44,266 nt of DNA, taken from positions 1 through 44,266 of the forward strand of contig CALJTY010000046.1 of NCBI GenBank assembly GCA_937975915.1, read 5' to 3'. Shown here piece after piece: positions 31,367-39,090 of this stretch. Under the pieces are notes generated by a model that saw only the letters and a program-made list of their open reading frames with translations, was not told the DNA's origin and did no database searches. Source of the stretch: an uncultured Acidimicrobiaceae bacterium. GTDB taxonomy: Bacteria > Actinomycetota > Acidimicrobiia > Acidimicrobiales > RAAP-2. The translations under genes and the position numbers were made by a program. Position 1 is the stretch's first letter; every line of letters starts with the position of its first letter.

Positions 31367-34267
31367 GTGCGTAGCCCATCAGATTTTCCAACAGGACCCC
31401 GTCGTATTGCTCTTAACTCACGGAGGTTTTGGACAGGATTAGGCGTTGCCATTCTTCTATTTGGTTTCACATCACTGCGCAGCTTGGCGATTTTCTGGAC
31501 TGATCAAATGTGGTTTTCTCAAGGGGGCTTTGGTTCAGTATTTAACAAACTTCTCTTTGTTAAAGCAGAACTCTTATTTGCCTTTGGAGCAGTTTTCTTC
31601 TTCCTTATGTGGGGCAACCTATTGCTCACCAATAAGTTCGGTGCTCGAGTCTTATCTTTTGAGCCGGAAGACGAAATAATCCGTAGATTTCAAAATGTTG
31701 TCCGACCGTATGCACGTCGTATCTACGCGGCAATTGCATTTCTCATGGCGCTCGTCGCCGGGTTCAGCGCAACAAGCCAGTGGAATTCATACCTTCTCTT
31801 TGCGAATACAAAGTCATTTGGCAAGACTGATCCACTGTTCCACAAGGACATCAGCTTTTATGTAATGACATTGCCATTTTTGCGATTTGTTGTTACGTGG
31901 CTCATTGTTGCACTTGTTGTAGTCCTTCTCGTAACAACCGTCTTTCACTACCTCAATGGCGGAATCCGAGCAACTCGTGTAACGCCTCGAGTTTCACCAC
32001 AGGTGAAAGCGCACCTCTCAGTAATTGGTGCAGGCATTGCACTCTTAAAAGCAGCTGGATATCTGATCGCAAGATTTGAGCTTGTGAACTCCACAAATGG
32101 TTTTGCGCAGGGTGCCGGCTACACAGATGTTCATGCACGCATGCCAGCACTAACCATTTTGACTATTTTGTCGTTAACGAGTGCTGCAATTCTTCTCGCA
32201 AATGTTCGCTCTCGCGGTTGGTCCTTGCCTGCAGTCGCAGTTGGATTATGGGTTTTTGTTTCTCTGATAATTGGAGTTCTCTACCCAACAATTCTTCAAG
32301 CCCTGAAGGTGAGCCCGGCTCAACAAACTCTCGAAGCGCCATACATCGCACGCAACATTGCTTCAACTAGAGATGCATTCGATCTCAATAAAGTTCAATT
32401 CCATAACTTCGCTGGATCGCCAAAAGTTTCTGCTTCTGAAGTAAAGAACAATTCAGCCACGCTGAGCAACATTCGTCTTTGGGACCCAGCACCGGACATT
32501 GCTCTCACAACTGTTACGCGTCTACAGTCAATTCGTTCGTACTACAACTTCACAACATTGTCTGTTGATAGATACGAAATAAATGGAAAAGCAACTCCAG
32601 TGCTTATTGGTGCTCGCCAGTTGAATCAATCAGCGCTTCCATCTCCAAGTTGGGTGAATACACACTTGCAATACACCCACGGTGTTGGTGCTGCGGTTAT
32701 TGCGGCAAATGCACAAAATGCAGACACTGGCAATCCAATTTTTAACGTAACAAACGTTCCACCAGTTTCTTCAAATGGAATGCCTACATTGAGCAAACCA
32801 GGAATTTATTTTGGTATCAACGACCCGGGTTGGGTAGTAACAAACACCAAGCAAGCTGAACTTGATTACCAGATAACTACTGGAGCGAATGCTGGACAGC
32901 CAGTCGAAACTCACTACAGCGCAAAAGGTGGTGTTGCGGTGGGAGGCATTGGAAGCAAACTCGCACTCGCACTTCGCCTCGGTGATTTCAACTTTTTGAT
33001 CTCAAATCAAATAACTTCAAAGAGCCGCATCCTTTTCAATAGAGATGTAATGCAAATGGCTACGAAAGCTGCGCCATTCTTGACGTTTGACTCACAGCCT
33101 TACGCCGTTATTTCAAATGGTTCTGTTAACTACATTCTGGACGGTTACACATCCACTGACCAGTATCCGTACAGTCAAAATGCAAACAATTTGAACGTGA
33201 ACGAGGGCGGTCTACCGGCGAGCTTCAACTATGCGCGCAACTCTGTGAAGGTTGTAGTTGATTCGTACACAGGGAAGATGACGTTCTACGTAATGGATCC
33301 AAAAGATCCAATCTTGAAGTCCTACAGCGCAGCGTTCCCAGCAATGTTCAAGCCACTGAGTCAGATGCCAGCAGCAATGGGCAACCACCTTCGCTACCCA
33401 TCGAATCTCTTCGCAGTACAGGCTGCAACACTTGGTCACTATCACATCACCAAGCCAAGCTCTTTCTATTCTGCATCTGACAAATGGGGAATCTCACCAA
33501 CAACTGGAGCAGGTTCACCTGGTCAAACGCTGGCACAAACAGTCAAGACAGACTCTCAGGGCAACATTGTTTCAACGTCACTGTCTCCAATGAATCCAAT
33601 TTTCCAGGTTGGATCGCTGCCGTTTGTTAATAAGCAACAACTGCTTTCAACGTTGGCTTTTGTCCCTTCAGGTAATTCAACAGCAGTGCAAGGGCTCACA
33701 GCGTTCATGATTGCGACGAGTGATCGAAATGATTATGGAAAGCTCAATGTATACGTTGCCCCTCGTGGAACTTCAGTGCTTGGTCCAGTACAGGCTGACT
33801 CTGAAATTCAACAGAATGCAGTTGTCTCGGCAATAACAACGCCGCTTGACCAACACGGTTCGACAGTCTTACTTGGAAACACATTGATGGTCCCTCTTAA
33901 TAAGAGCATCCTCTATGTACGACCTATGTACGTATCGAGTACATCAAACCCACTTCCTCAATTGAAGTATGTAATCGCGGTATTCAACCAGAACGTTGCA
34001 ATTTCGCCAACCCTGAGTGGAGCCTTGTCCCAAGTTGTGGGTGGAACTATCTCCAGTGGCACCTCATCTAGTGGAACTTCAACATCAGGTGGTACGGGTT
34101 CAACTAAGCCAGGCGGAACCGCTGCCTCATACTTGAAGCAAGCTGCTGCCTATTACAGCGCTGCTCAGAAGGCACTTTCTGCGGGGAATCTCGGTGAATA
34201 CCAAAACAACGTAAATGCTATGAATCAGCAGTTAACGCTGGCTCAAAATGCGTTAAGCGGAAAATAA
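31367..34267 (+). CDS. UPF0182 (COG1615) family membrane protein
   Basis: A 966-residue protein that begins with about seven transmembrane helices within the first 310 residues (for example GLGVAILLFGFTSLRSLAIF), then a large domain of about 600 residues that should face outside. Family marks include IFWTDQMWFSQGGFGSVF, NLFAVQAATLGHYHITKPSSFY and NDYGKLNVYVAPRG. A Ser/Gly/Thr-rich linker near residue 890 leads into a final helical segment (YYSAAQKALSAGNLGEYQNN). This is a well-conserved actinobacterial family with no established function. It has its own apparent leaderless promoter and is followed by a tRNA gene, so it seems to be a single-gene unit. Confidence 0.92.
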   Translation: MRSPSDFPTGPRRIALNSRRFWTGLGVAILLFGFTSLRSLAIFWTDQMWFSQGGFGSVFNKLLFVKAELLFAFGAVFFFLMWGNLLLTNKFGARVLSFEPEDEIIRRFQNVVRPYARRIYAAIAFLMALVAGFSATSQWNSYLLFANTKSFGKTDPLFHKDISFYVMTLPFLRFVVTWLIVALVVVLLVTTVFHYLNGGIRATRVTPRVSPQVKAHLSVIGAGIALLKAAGYLIARFELVNSTNGFAQGAGYTDVHARMPALTILTILSLTSAAILLANVRSRGWSLPAVAVGLWVFVSLIIGVLYPTILQALKVSPAQQTLEAPYIARNIASTRDAFDLNKVQFHNFAGSPKVSASEVKNNSATLSNIRLWDPAPDIALTTVTRLQSIRSYYNFTTLSVDRYEINGKATPVLIGARQLNQSALPSPSWVNTHLQYTHGVGAAVIAANAQNADTGNPIFNVTNVPPVSSNGMPTLSKPGIYFGINDPGWVVTNTKQAELDYQITTGANAGQPVETHYSAKGGVAVGGIGSKLALALRLGDFNFLISNQITSKSRILFNRDVMQMATKAAPFLTFDSQPYAVISNGSVNYILDGYTSTDQYPYSQNANNLNVNEGGLPASFNYARNSVKVVVDSYTGKMTFYVMDPKDPILKSYSAAFPAMFKPLSQMPAAMGNHLRYPSNLFAVQAATLGHYHITKPSSFYSASDKWGISPTTGAGSPGQTLAQTVKTDSQGNIVSTSLSPMNPIFQVGSLPFVNKQQLLSTLAFVPSGNSTAVQGLTAFMIATSDRNDYGKLNVYVAPRGTSVLGPVQADSEIQQNAVVSAITTPLDQHGSTVLLGNTLMVPLNKSILYVRPMYVSSTSNPLPQLKYVIAVFNQNVAISPTLSGALSQVVGGTISSGTSSSGTSTSGGTGSTKPGGTAASYLKQAAAYYSAAQKALSAGNLGEYQNNVNAMNQQLTLAQNALSGK

Positions 34268-34270
34268 CAA

Positions 34271-34300
34271 TTGGACTGCTTGTTTAGTTCGTTGTAGAAT
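34271..34300 (+). promoter_or_regulatory. Promoter of the initiator tRNA gene
   Basis: TTGGAC (34271-34276) and TAGAAT (34295-34300) are 18 bases apart, a good match to the housekeeping consensus. Transcription would begin near 34307, nine bases before the mature tRNA 5' end. This is the clearest -35/-10 promoter in the window. Confidence 0.7.
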
Positions 34301-34315
34301 AGAAACTCATCTCGA

Positions 34316-34392
34316 CGCGGGGTGGAGAAGCACGGTATCTCGTCGGGCTCATAACCCGAAGATCGCAGGTTCAAATCCTGCCCCCGCCACCA
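34316..34392 (+). tRNA. Initiator tRNA-fMet (anticodon CAT)
   Basis: A 77-base cloverleaf with anticodon loop CTCATAA. Three consecutive G-C pairs close the anticodon stem (TCGGG/CCCGA), the hallmark of initiators that are placed directly in the ribosomal P site. The T arm is GCAGG-TTCAAAT-CCTGC, and the CCA end is encoded after discriminator A. The acceptor stem CGCGGGG pairs with CCCCGCC at six positions and leaves base 1 (C) opposite base 72 (C) unpaired. A mismatch at this end is needed for formylation and for exclusion from elongation. The gene is flanked by a promoter and a terminator, so it is a single-gene unit. Confidence 0.96.
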
Positions 34393-34411
34393 ATGCAGTA
34401 ACAAGTGACGT

Positions 34412-34442
34412 CAAGACCCCCAGGATTTTCCTGGGGGTCTTG
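34412..34442 (+). terminator. Intrinsic terminator after the initiator tRNA
   Basis: A perfect 13-base-pair stem (CAAGACCCCCAGG, 34412-34424, with 34430-34442) closes an ATTTT loop. The tail is TTG-rich rather than a pure T run. It is the only strong hairpin terminator in the window and separates the tRNA from the downstream dehydrogenase gene. Confidence 0.85.
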
Positions 34443-34486
34443 TTGCGTCCGGTAACGTATAACTACCCCCATCGGAAGGTTTCGCT

Positions 34487-36700
34487 ATGAGTGAGTCCAC
34501 GATTATTTACACCCACACAGATGAAGCACCCGCCTTGGCGACGTATTCATTGCTTCCCATCGTCGCGGCCTTTGCTCGAACAGCAGGAGTGAGCGTCACC
34601 ACTCGCGACATTTCTCTAGCCGGGCGCATCTTGGCCACATTCCCAGACTTTCTCCTCGAAGATCAGCGAATTGCTGACGACTTGGCAGAATTGGGGGAGG
34701 AAGTGAATCTCCCTGAAGCGAACATCATTAAATTACCCAACATTTCCGCCTCGGTTCCACAGTTAAAAGAATCGATCGCAGAGTTGCAGAGTCAAGGTTT
34801 TGCTGTTCCGAATTATCCAGACGAGCCGTCAAGTGATCAAGAGAAGGAAATTCTCGCTCGTTACAAAAAAGTCTCTGGATCGGCCGTGAATCCAGTTCTT
34901 CGCCAAGGCAACTCCGACCGTCGCGCACCGTTGTCAGTGAAAAATTACGCCAAGAGCCACCCACACTCGATGGGAGCGTGGTCAGCTGACTCGACAACGC
35001 GCGTTGCACACATGACGAAAGGTGATTTCTTCTCCAACGAAGTATCGCTCACAATGACTAAAGCGGACAGCTTGACGATTGAACTAATCGACGCAACAGG
35101 AACTGGCACCGCCCTTCGCGCACCCTTAGTTGTTAAGGAAGGCGAAGTGATTGACGCGACCAAGATGGACGTTGCAGCACTTCGTGCTTTTTTAAGCGAA
35201 CAGATCGCCTCGGCAAAGAATCTTGGGGTTCTCTTTTCGGTGCACTTAAAGGCCACCATGATGAAAGTTTCAGACCCAATTATGTTCGGTCACGTCGTGA
35301 CCTCGTTCTTTCCAACCACCTTTGCGAAGTATGGTGAGCAACTCGCTAGCGCGGGGCTGCGCGCGAACGATGGCCTAGCTGGAATTTTCGCCGGGCTTGA
35401 TGCCTTGGCGAATGGTGCTGAAATCCGTGCAAGTTTCGATCAAGAAATAGCGAGCGGACCGTCACTCGCCATGGTCGATTCCTCTAAGGGGATCACCAAT
35501 CTGCACGCGCCTAACGACGTGATTGTTGATGCATCGATGCCAGCAATGATTCGTACGTCGGGACACATGTGGAACGCTGCTGGCGACGAAGGCGACACTT
35601 TGGCGGTCATTCCTGACCAGAGCTACGCAACTATTTATCAAGTAACGATTGAGGACTGTCAACGTCACGGAGCATTTGATCCAACCACCATGGGCTCAGT
35701 TCCAAACGTAGGTCTTATGGCGCAGGCCGCAGAAGAGTACGGCAGCCACGACAAGACTTTTGAAATTGCTCATGCCGGAACGGTGCGGGTCACCAATTCT
35801 TCTGGTGAGGTTGTCTTCGCAATCGAAGTTGGCGCAGGAGACATCTTTCGCATGTGTCAGACCAAGGACATTCCGATTCGTGACTGGGTGAAGCTTGCTG
35901 TTAGTCGTTCACGCTTGAGTGGGGACCCAGCAATTTTCTGGCTTGACGAAAATCGTGCTCACGACGCTCAACTAATTAAAAAGGTGAGCAGCTACTTGTC
36001 TGAGCACGACACAACGGGCCTCGACATTCAAATTCTGTCTCCCGCACGGGCAATGGCGCAGACTTTGGAGCGAGTGCGCCGTGGACTCAACACCATCTCA
36101 GTCACAGGAAACGTTCTGCGTGACTACTTGACTGACCTTTTTCCCATCATGGAGCTTGGCACCAGTGCCAAGATGTTGTCCATTGTTCCTCTGATTGCTG
36201 GTGGTGGGCTCTTTGAAACCGGTGCTGGTGGTTCTGCACCGAAGCACGTCGAACAATTCCTTAAGGAAAATTATTTGCGCTGGGATTCACTCGGCGAGTT
36301 CTTGGCGCTGGCTTCGAGTTTTGAGCACCTCGCTCAGCGAACCGGCAATGCCCGCGCCCAAGCTTTGGCCGATACTTTGGACCGTGCCACGGGTCGATTC
36401 TTAGATGAAGACCGCTCACCTGGACGCAAACTCGGCACAATTGATAACCGCGGAAGTCATTACTACCTTGCTCAGTATTGGGCGCAAGAGCTCGCCCGAC
36501 ACCAAGATGGTGCCCTCGCTAGTTCGTTTCAACCAGTTGCTGAGGCATTGACCTTGAACGAAGACAAGATTTTGGCTGAACTCCTAGGAGCGCAGGGTAA
36601 GAGTACTGACGTTGGTGGGTACTTCCACCCGAATCCTCAACTGGCGAGTGCGGCAATGCGTCCGTCGTCGACACTGAACACAATTATTGACGCGCTGTAG
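34487..36700 (+). CDS. icd: NADP-dependent isocitrate dehydrogenase, monomeric type
   Basis: The 737-residue enzyme oxidises isocitrate to 2-oxoglutarate in the citric acid cycle and makes NADPH. Its length and motifs are those of the large monomeric Idh, not the dimeric 400-residue type. They include YTHTDEAPALATYSLLPIVAAF at the start (given in part), LRQGNSDRRAPLSVKNYAKS near residue 137, HLKATMMKVSDPIMFGHVV near 253 and IDNRGSHYYLAQYWAQELA near 650. The ATG at 34487 has GGAAGG eight bases upstream. It seems to be transcribed alone from the region after the tRNA terminator, where TATAAC (34458-34463) may be the -10. A weak stem with a 3-base loop at 36711-36723 follows the gene. Confidence 0.97.
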   Translation: MSESTIIYTHTDEAPALATYSLLPIVAAFARTAGVSVTTRDISLAGRILATFPDFLLEDQRIADDLAELGEEVNLPEANIIKLPNISASVPQLKESIAELQSQGFAVPNYPDEPSSDQEKEILARYKKVSGSAVNPVLRQGNSDRRAPLSVKNYAKSHPHSMGAWSADSTTRVAHMTKGDFFSNEVSLTMTKADSLTIELIDATGTGTALRAPLVVKEGEVIDATKMDVAALRAFLSEQIASAKNLGVLFSVHLKATMMKVSDPIMFGHVVTSFFPTTFAKYGEQLASAGLRANDGLAGIFAGLDALANGAEIRASFDQEIASGPSLAMVDSSKGITNLHAPNDVIVDASMPAMIRTSGHMWNAAGDEGDTLAVIPDQSYATIYQVTIEDCQRHGAFDPTTMGSVPNVGLMAQAAEEYGSHDKTFEIAHAGTVRVTNSSGEVVFAIEVGAGDIFRMCQTKDIPIRDWVKLAVSRSRLSGDPAIFWLDENRAHDAQLIKKVSSYLSEHDTTGLDIQILSPARAMAQTLERVRRGLNTISVTGNVLRDYLTDLFPIMELGTSAKMLSIVPLIAGGGLFETGAGGSAPKHVEQFLKENYLRWDSLGEFLALASSFEHLAQRTGNARAQALADTLDRATGRFLDEDRSPGRKLGTIDNRGSHYYLAQYWAQELARHQDGALASSFQPVAEALTLNEDKILAELLGAQGKSTDVGGYFHPNPQLASAAMRPSSTLNTIIDAL

Positions 36701-36776
36701 GGCTGCTACTTCGACAGTGTCGAGTGCGAAAAATAGTTTTCATCATTCTGTAGCCGAATAGTGTTAAAAATTAGTA

Positions 36777-37166
36777 ATGGAACTCTCACTTGGCATGATC
36801 ACAATCGTTGTTGATGACTACGACAAAGCAATTTCGCATTATGTCGATGATTTAGGTTTTGAATTACTGGAAGACACTGTGTTAACTGAAGAGAAGCGCT
36901 GGGTAGTTGTTTCGCCCGGTGAAGGCGGTGCCAAACTACTTCTCGCGTGTGCCAGCACTCCAGCTCAAGAACTCGCAATTGGCAACGCAACTGGTGGCCG
37001 AGTTGGATTCTTTCTGAACACCTCTGACTTTCAAACAACGTTCGAAAAATACAAGCGCAATGGCGTTACCTTTACTGAAGATCCGCGAAGTGAAATATAC
37101 GGTCAGGTTGTGGTTTTTAAAGATCTTTATGGAAACAAGTGGGACCTCATCGGTCCAAGAAAATAG
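36777..37166 (+). CDS. Glyoxalase/bleomycin-resistance fold (VOC) protein
   Basis: The 129-residue cytosolic protein is a single vicinal-oxygen-chelate domain, with one beta-alpha-beta-beta-beta unit in each half. The first half runs MITIVVDDYDKAISHYVDDL and RWVVVSPGEGGAKLLLA; the second ends VVVFKDLYGNKWDLIGP, the usual closing strand. The family includes lyases, dioxygenases and drug-binding proteins. The substrate and metal cannot be read from this sequence, and the usual metal histidine near the first strand is not evident. It is followed 12 bases later by the YbaK-like gene, so it probably leads a three-gene unit. Confidence 0.82.
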   Translation: MELSLGMITIVVDDYDKAISHYVDDLGFELLEDTVLTEEKRWVVVSPGEGGAKLLLACASTPAQELAIGNATGGRVGFFLNTSDFQTTFEKYKRNGVTFTEDPRSEIYGQVVVFKDLYGNKWDLIGPRK

Positions 37167-37178
37167 GCTTCTCAAGCA

Positions 37179-37670
37179 ATGACTATTGATCCAATACTCC
37201 TGAGACCAGCTGTTGAGCGAGTTCGCAGTGTTCTTGCCAGTGGCGAAAACACTGGGGAGATAAAACTTCTCGAGAGCTCAGCACGTTCGTCCAAGGAGGC
37301 TGCGGACTCACTTGATATTGAAGTTGGACAAATTGCGGCATCAATTATCTTTCGACTGCCAGATGATTCTCCAATTCTGGTCATTACGAGTGGAAGACAC
37401 CGTGTGGATACCGCGCTGATTACCCAGCACTTAGGGATTGCAGAATTACTCAGAGCGGATGCTGATTACGTAAAAACAGTTTCAGGCTTCACGATCGGTG
37501 GCGTTAGTCCAGTTGGTTGGCTAACCAAGCCACATACGCTCATTGATGTGGCACTTAATGATTACGGCGTTGTCTGGGCAGCGGCAGGACATCCTCACGC
37601 GGTGTATCCGACGACGTTTGATGAACTACAGCGAATGACCGGTGCAACGGCATTGGTAGTGGGAGAGTAA
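37179..37670 (+). CDS. YbaK/ProX-family aminoacyl-tRNA deacylase
   Basis: The 163-residue soluble protein matches the YbaK/EbsC editing-domain family, which removes wrongly attached amino acids from tRNA (typically Cys- or Ala-tRNA-Pro). Landmarks are SSKEAADSLDIEVGQIAASI near residue 36, LVITSGRHRVD and the ending VSGFTIGGVSPVGWLTKPHT near residue 104. That segment contains the conserved GxxxPxG turn and is followed by VWAAAGHPHAVYPTTFDEL. It is stand-alone, not part of a prolyl-tRNA synthetase. The tRNA substrate is not known. It sits four bases before the membrane protein gene. Confidence 0.85.
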   Translation: MTIDPILLRPAVERVRSVLASGENTGEIKLLESSARSSKEAADSLDIEVGQIAASIIFRLPDDSPILVITSGRHRVDTALITQHLGIAELLRADADYVKTVSGFTIGGVSPVGWLTKPHTLIDVALNDYGVVWAAAGHPHAVYPTTFDELQRMTGATALVVGE

Positions 37671-37674
37671 AAGT

Positions 37675-38052
37675 ATGAGGATAATTCTTGAAAGAATTGC
37701 AGTAGCTGTTTCCATGATTTGGAACATGTATCTCGTTATTGGAGTGGTCTTTGGCGCATCGTACGCTCTGCAACGTGCCGCCGGGGGACAGTTCACTTCA
37801 TTCCCAGCGTCGATTCGAATTTTGTACATTTTGACCTTTGCGATCCTTGTGTGGCAGGCAGTTGTGTATGTACGTTTCACCAGAGGAATGTCAATCCACC
37901 CAGCCTGGTCAGTGAAAGTGCTCTTTTATGTCGAGGCCGCGAGTTTCTTCGTGAATGCAGTGTCACGCAGTTCGCTTGAGCGTTGGAATGCAGTTCCCGC
38001 TGGAATTGTTGCCTACGTCTTCTATCGAGAGTGGCAAGCAACTAAGGCGTAA
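37675..38052 (+). CDS. Small multi-pass membrane protein of unknown function (125 aa)
   Basis: I do not recognise this protein. It has four likely transmembrane helices at about 8-32, 45-66, 80-96 and 103-118, with positively charged loops, and no signal peptidase site. It is probably co-transcribed with the YbaK-like gene upstream. Its TAA directly abuts the stop of hisA on the opposite strand. Confidence 0.6.
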   Translation: MRIILERIAVAVSMIWNMYLVIGVVFGASYALQRAAGGQFTSFPASIRILYILTFAILVWQAVVYVRFTRGMSIHPAWSVKVLFYVEAASFFVNAVSRSSLERWNAVPAGIVAYVFYREWQATKA

Positions 38053-38745
38053 CTACTCAGGCAGTGTGATGCCTAAGCGCTTCAAATAACCAAGGCCCAT
38101 GATTGCAGCTTCACAGCCAATTGCTTCTAGATCAGCAACGTCTTTTTCGTCTCGAACGCCACCTGCGGCGACAACTGCAATTCCACCTCTGCACACCTGT
38201 TCGTACAGTGCAAGGTCTGGTCCTTGCATGGTGCCATCTCGAGAAATTGCAGTTACGTGAAGACGAGTTACTCCTGCATCAGCACATCTGGCCACTGCGT
38301 CGTCGACGCTGACACCTGATGAGCTCAGCCATCCTCGAACACTAATTTCACCGTCTCGAACATCAAGTGCGACTACCAATTGTTCATTCAGAGCATCAGC
38401 AAATTCTTTCAGTGACGTTGGCTCAGCCCATGCAGAGGTGCCAACGATCACACGTGCAGCACCTGTAGTGATAGCTGCCTTGGCGGCGTCAACTGAACGA
38501 ATACCACCAGAAACCTGGAGAGGGATACCTGCTGATGCCGCCAAGCATCGCTTAACGACATCGAGGCGCAAGGCTCCATCACGCGCACCCTGCAGATCGA
38601 CCACGTGTATGAGCTCTGGCTTTGTTGCAACGATGCGCCCCATGAATTCTTCAATTGGCTGGCGGAAAAGGACGCGGTCATAATCGCCTTGTTCTAGGCG
38701 TACGGCGTTATCGCCAAGGAGGTCAAGGGCTGGAATTATTTGCAT
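38053..38745 (-). CDS. hisA: Phosphoribosyl-formimino-AICAR-phosphate isomerase (HisA, possibly PriA-like)
   Basis: The 230-residue TIM-barrel enzyme catalyses the isomerisation of ProFAR in histidine synthesis. The catalytic aspartates are D8 (IIPALDLLGDNAVRL) and D128 (ALDVRDGEISVRGW), and the phosphate-binding loop motifs are VSGGIRS near 79 and AAGGVRDEKDVADL near 198. In many actinobacteria the single enzyme PriA also does the TrpF reaction. Whether that applies here cannot be settled without alignment and knowing whether a trpF exists elsewhere. It is separated from the rest of the his genes and reads away from yerC, with which it shares a 30-base divergent promoter region containing two overlapping palindromes. 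Confidence 0.94.
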   Translation of the reverse strand: MQIIPALDLLGDNAVRLEQGDYDRVLFRQPIEEFMGRIVATKPELIHVVDLQGARDGALRLDVVKRCLAASAGIPLQVSGGIRSVDAAKAAITTGAARVIVGTSAWAEPTSLKEFADALNEQLVVALDVRDGEISVRGWLSSSGVSVDDAVARCADAGVTRLHVTAISRDGTMQGPDLALYEQVCRGGIAVVAAGGVRDEKDVADLEAIGCEAAIMGLGYLKRLGITLPE

Positions 38746-38755
38746 AGTAGCGTGT

Positions 38756-38769
38756 TAGCATGCTAGCAT
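38756..38769. promoter_or_regulatory. Tandem overlapping palindromes between hisA and yerC
   Basis: The site reads TAGCATGCTAGCAT. It contains the 10-base palindrome TAGCATGCTA (38756-38765) and a second one, ATGCTAGCAT (38760-38769), offset by four bases. The right-hand TAGCAT (38764-38769) ends six bases before the yerC ATG (38776), a leaderless-type -10. On the other strand TAGCAT runs from 38765 to 38760 toward hisA. The central CTAG is the type of half-site used by TrpR-family repressors, and YerC belongs to that superfamily. Autoregulation and control of hisA and the his operon are inferred. Confidence 0.5.
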
Positions 38770-38775
38770 ACCATC

Positions 38776-39090
38776 ATGACATCTGGCAAAGTAATACCAG
38801 CGGCCGAAAAGGCAGAGACGGGCGAGCGTTTCGACGAACTCGTTGCTGCCTTCACACGTCTGCGTGACCCAGAAACCATTGCAGCCTTTCTAAAAGACAT
38901 CTGCACTGGCGCTGAGCTTGACGCAATGGGGCAGCGCTTACAAGTTGCTCGACTCGTTAATGAAGGTATTACGTATCAAGAAATCTCACGACGCACCGGT
39001 GCGTCAACAGCAACAGTGACTCGAGTCGCACAGTGGTTGCACCACGGCGAGGGCGGTTATCAGGCTGTACTAAAGAAAGGTCGCAAATGA
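38776..39090 (+). CDS. YerC/TrpR-family DNA-binding regulator
   Basis: The 104-residue helical protein of the YerC/YecD group is related to the tryptophan repressor. Residues about 25-95 carry the helix-turn-helix: FDELVAAFTRLRDPETIAAF, then AMGQRLQVARLVNEGITYQEISRRTGASTATVTRVAQW (given here as one description, with the turn near GITYQEISRRTGAS). No membrane segment is present. TrpR-like YerC proteins have been proposed as histidine-pathway regulators in other Gram-positive bacteria, and this gene heads the his operon, overlapping hisG by four bases. Its start is six bases after a TAGCAT element with no ribosome binding site. Confidence 0.88.
   Translation: MTSGKVIPAAEKAETGERFDELVAAFTRLRDPETIAAFLKDICTGAELDAMGQRLQVARLVNEGITYQEISRRTGASTATVTRVAQWLHHGEGGYQAVLKKGRK

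Noticed and set aside
36711..36723. Hairpin TCGAC-AGT-GTCGA after the isocitrate dehydrogenase gene
   Set aside because: Only five pairs with a three-base loop, and the following sequence is A-rich rather than T-rich; not a convincing terminator.
39033..39086. Extended hisG start at TTG 39033
   Set aside because: The extra 18 residues overlap yerC and do not belong to the HisG family N-terminus. ATG 39087 has a ribosome binding site and the usual MALPSKGR context shortly after.
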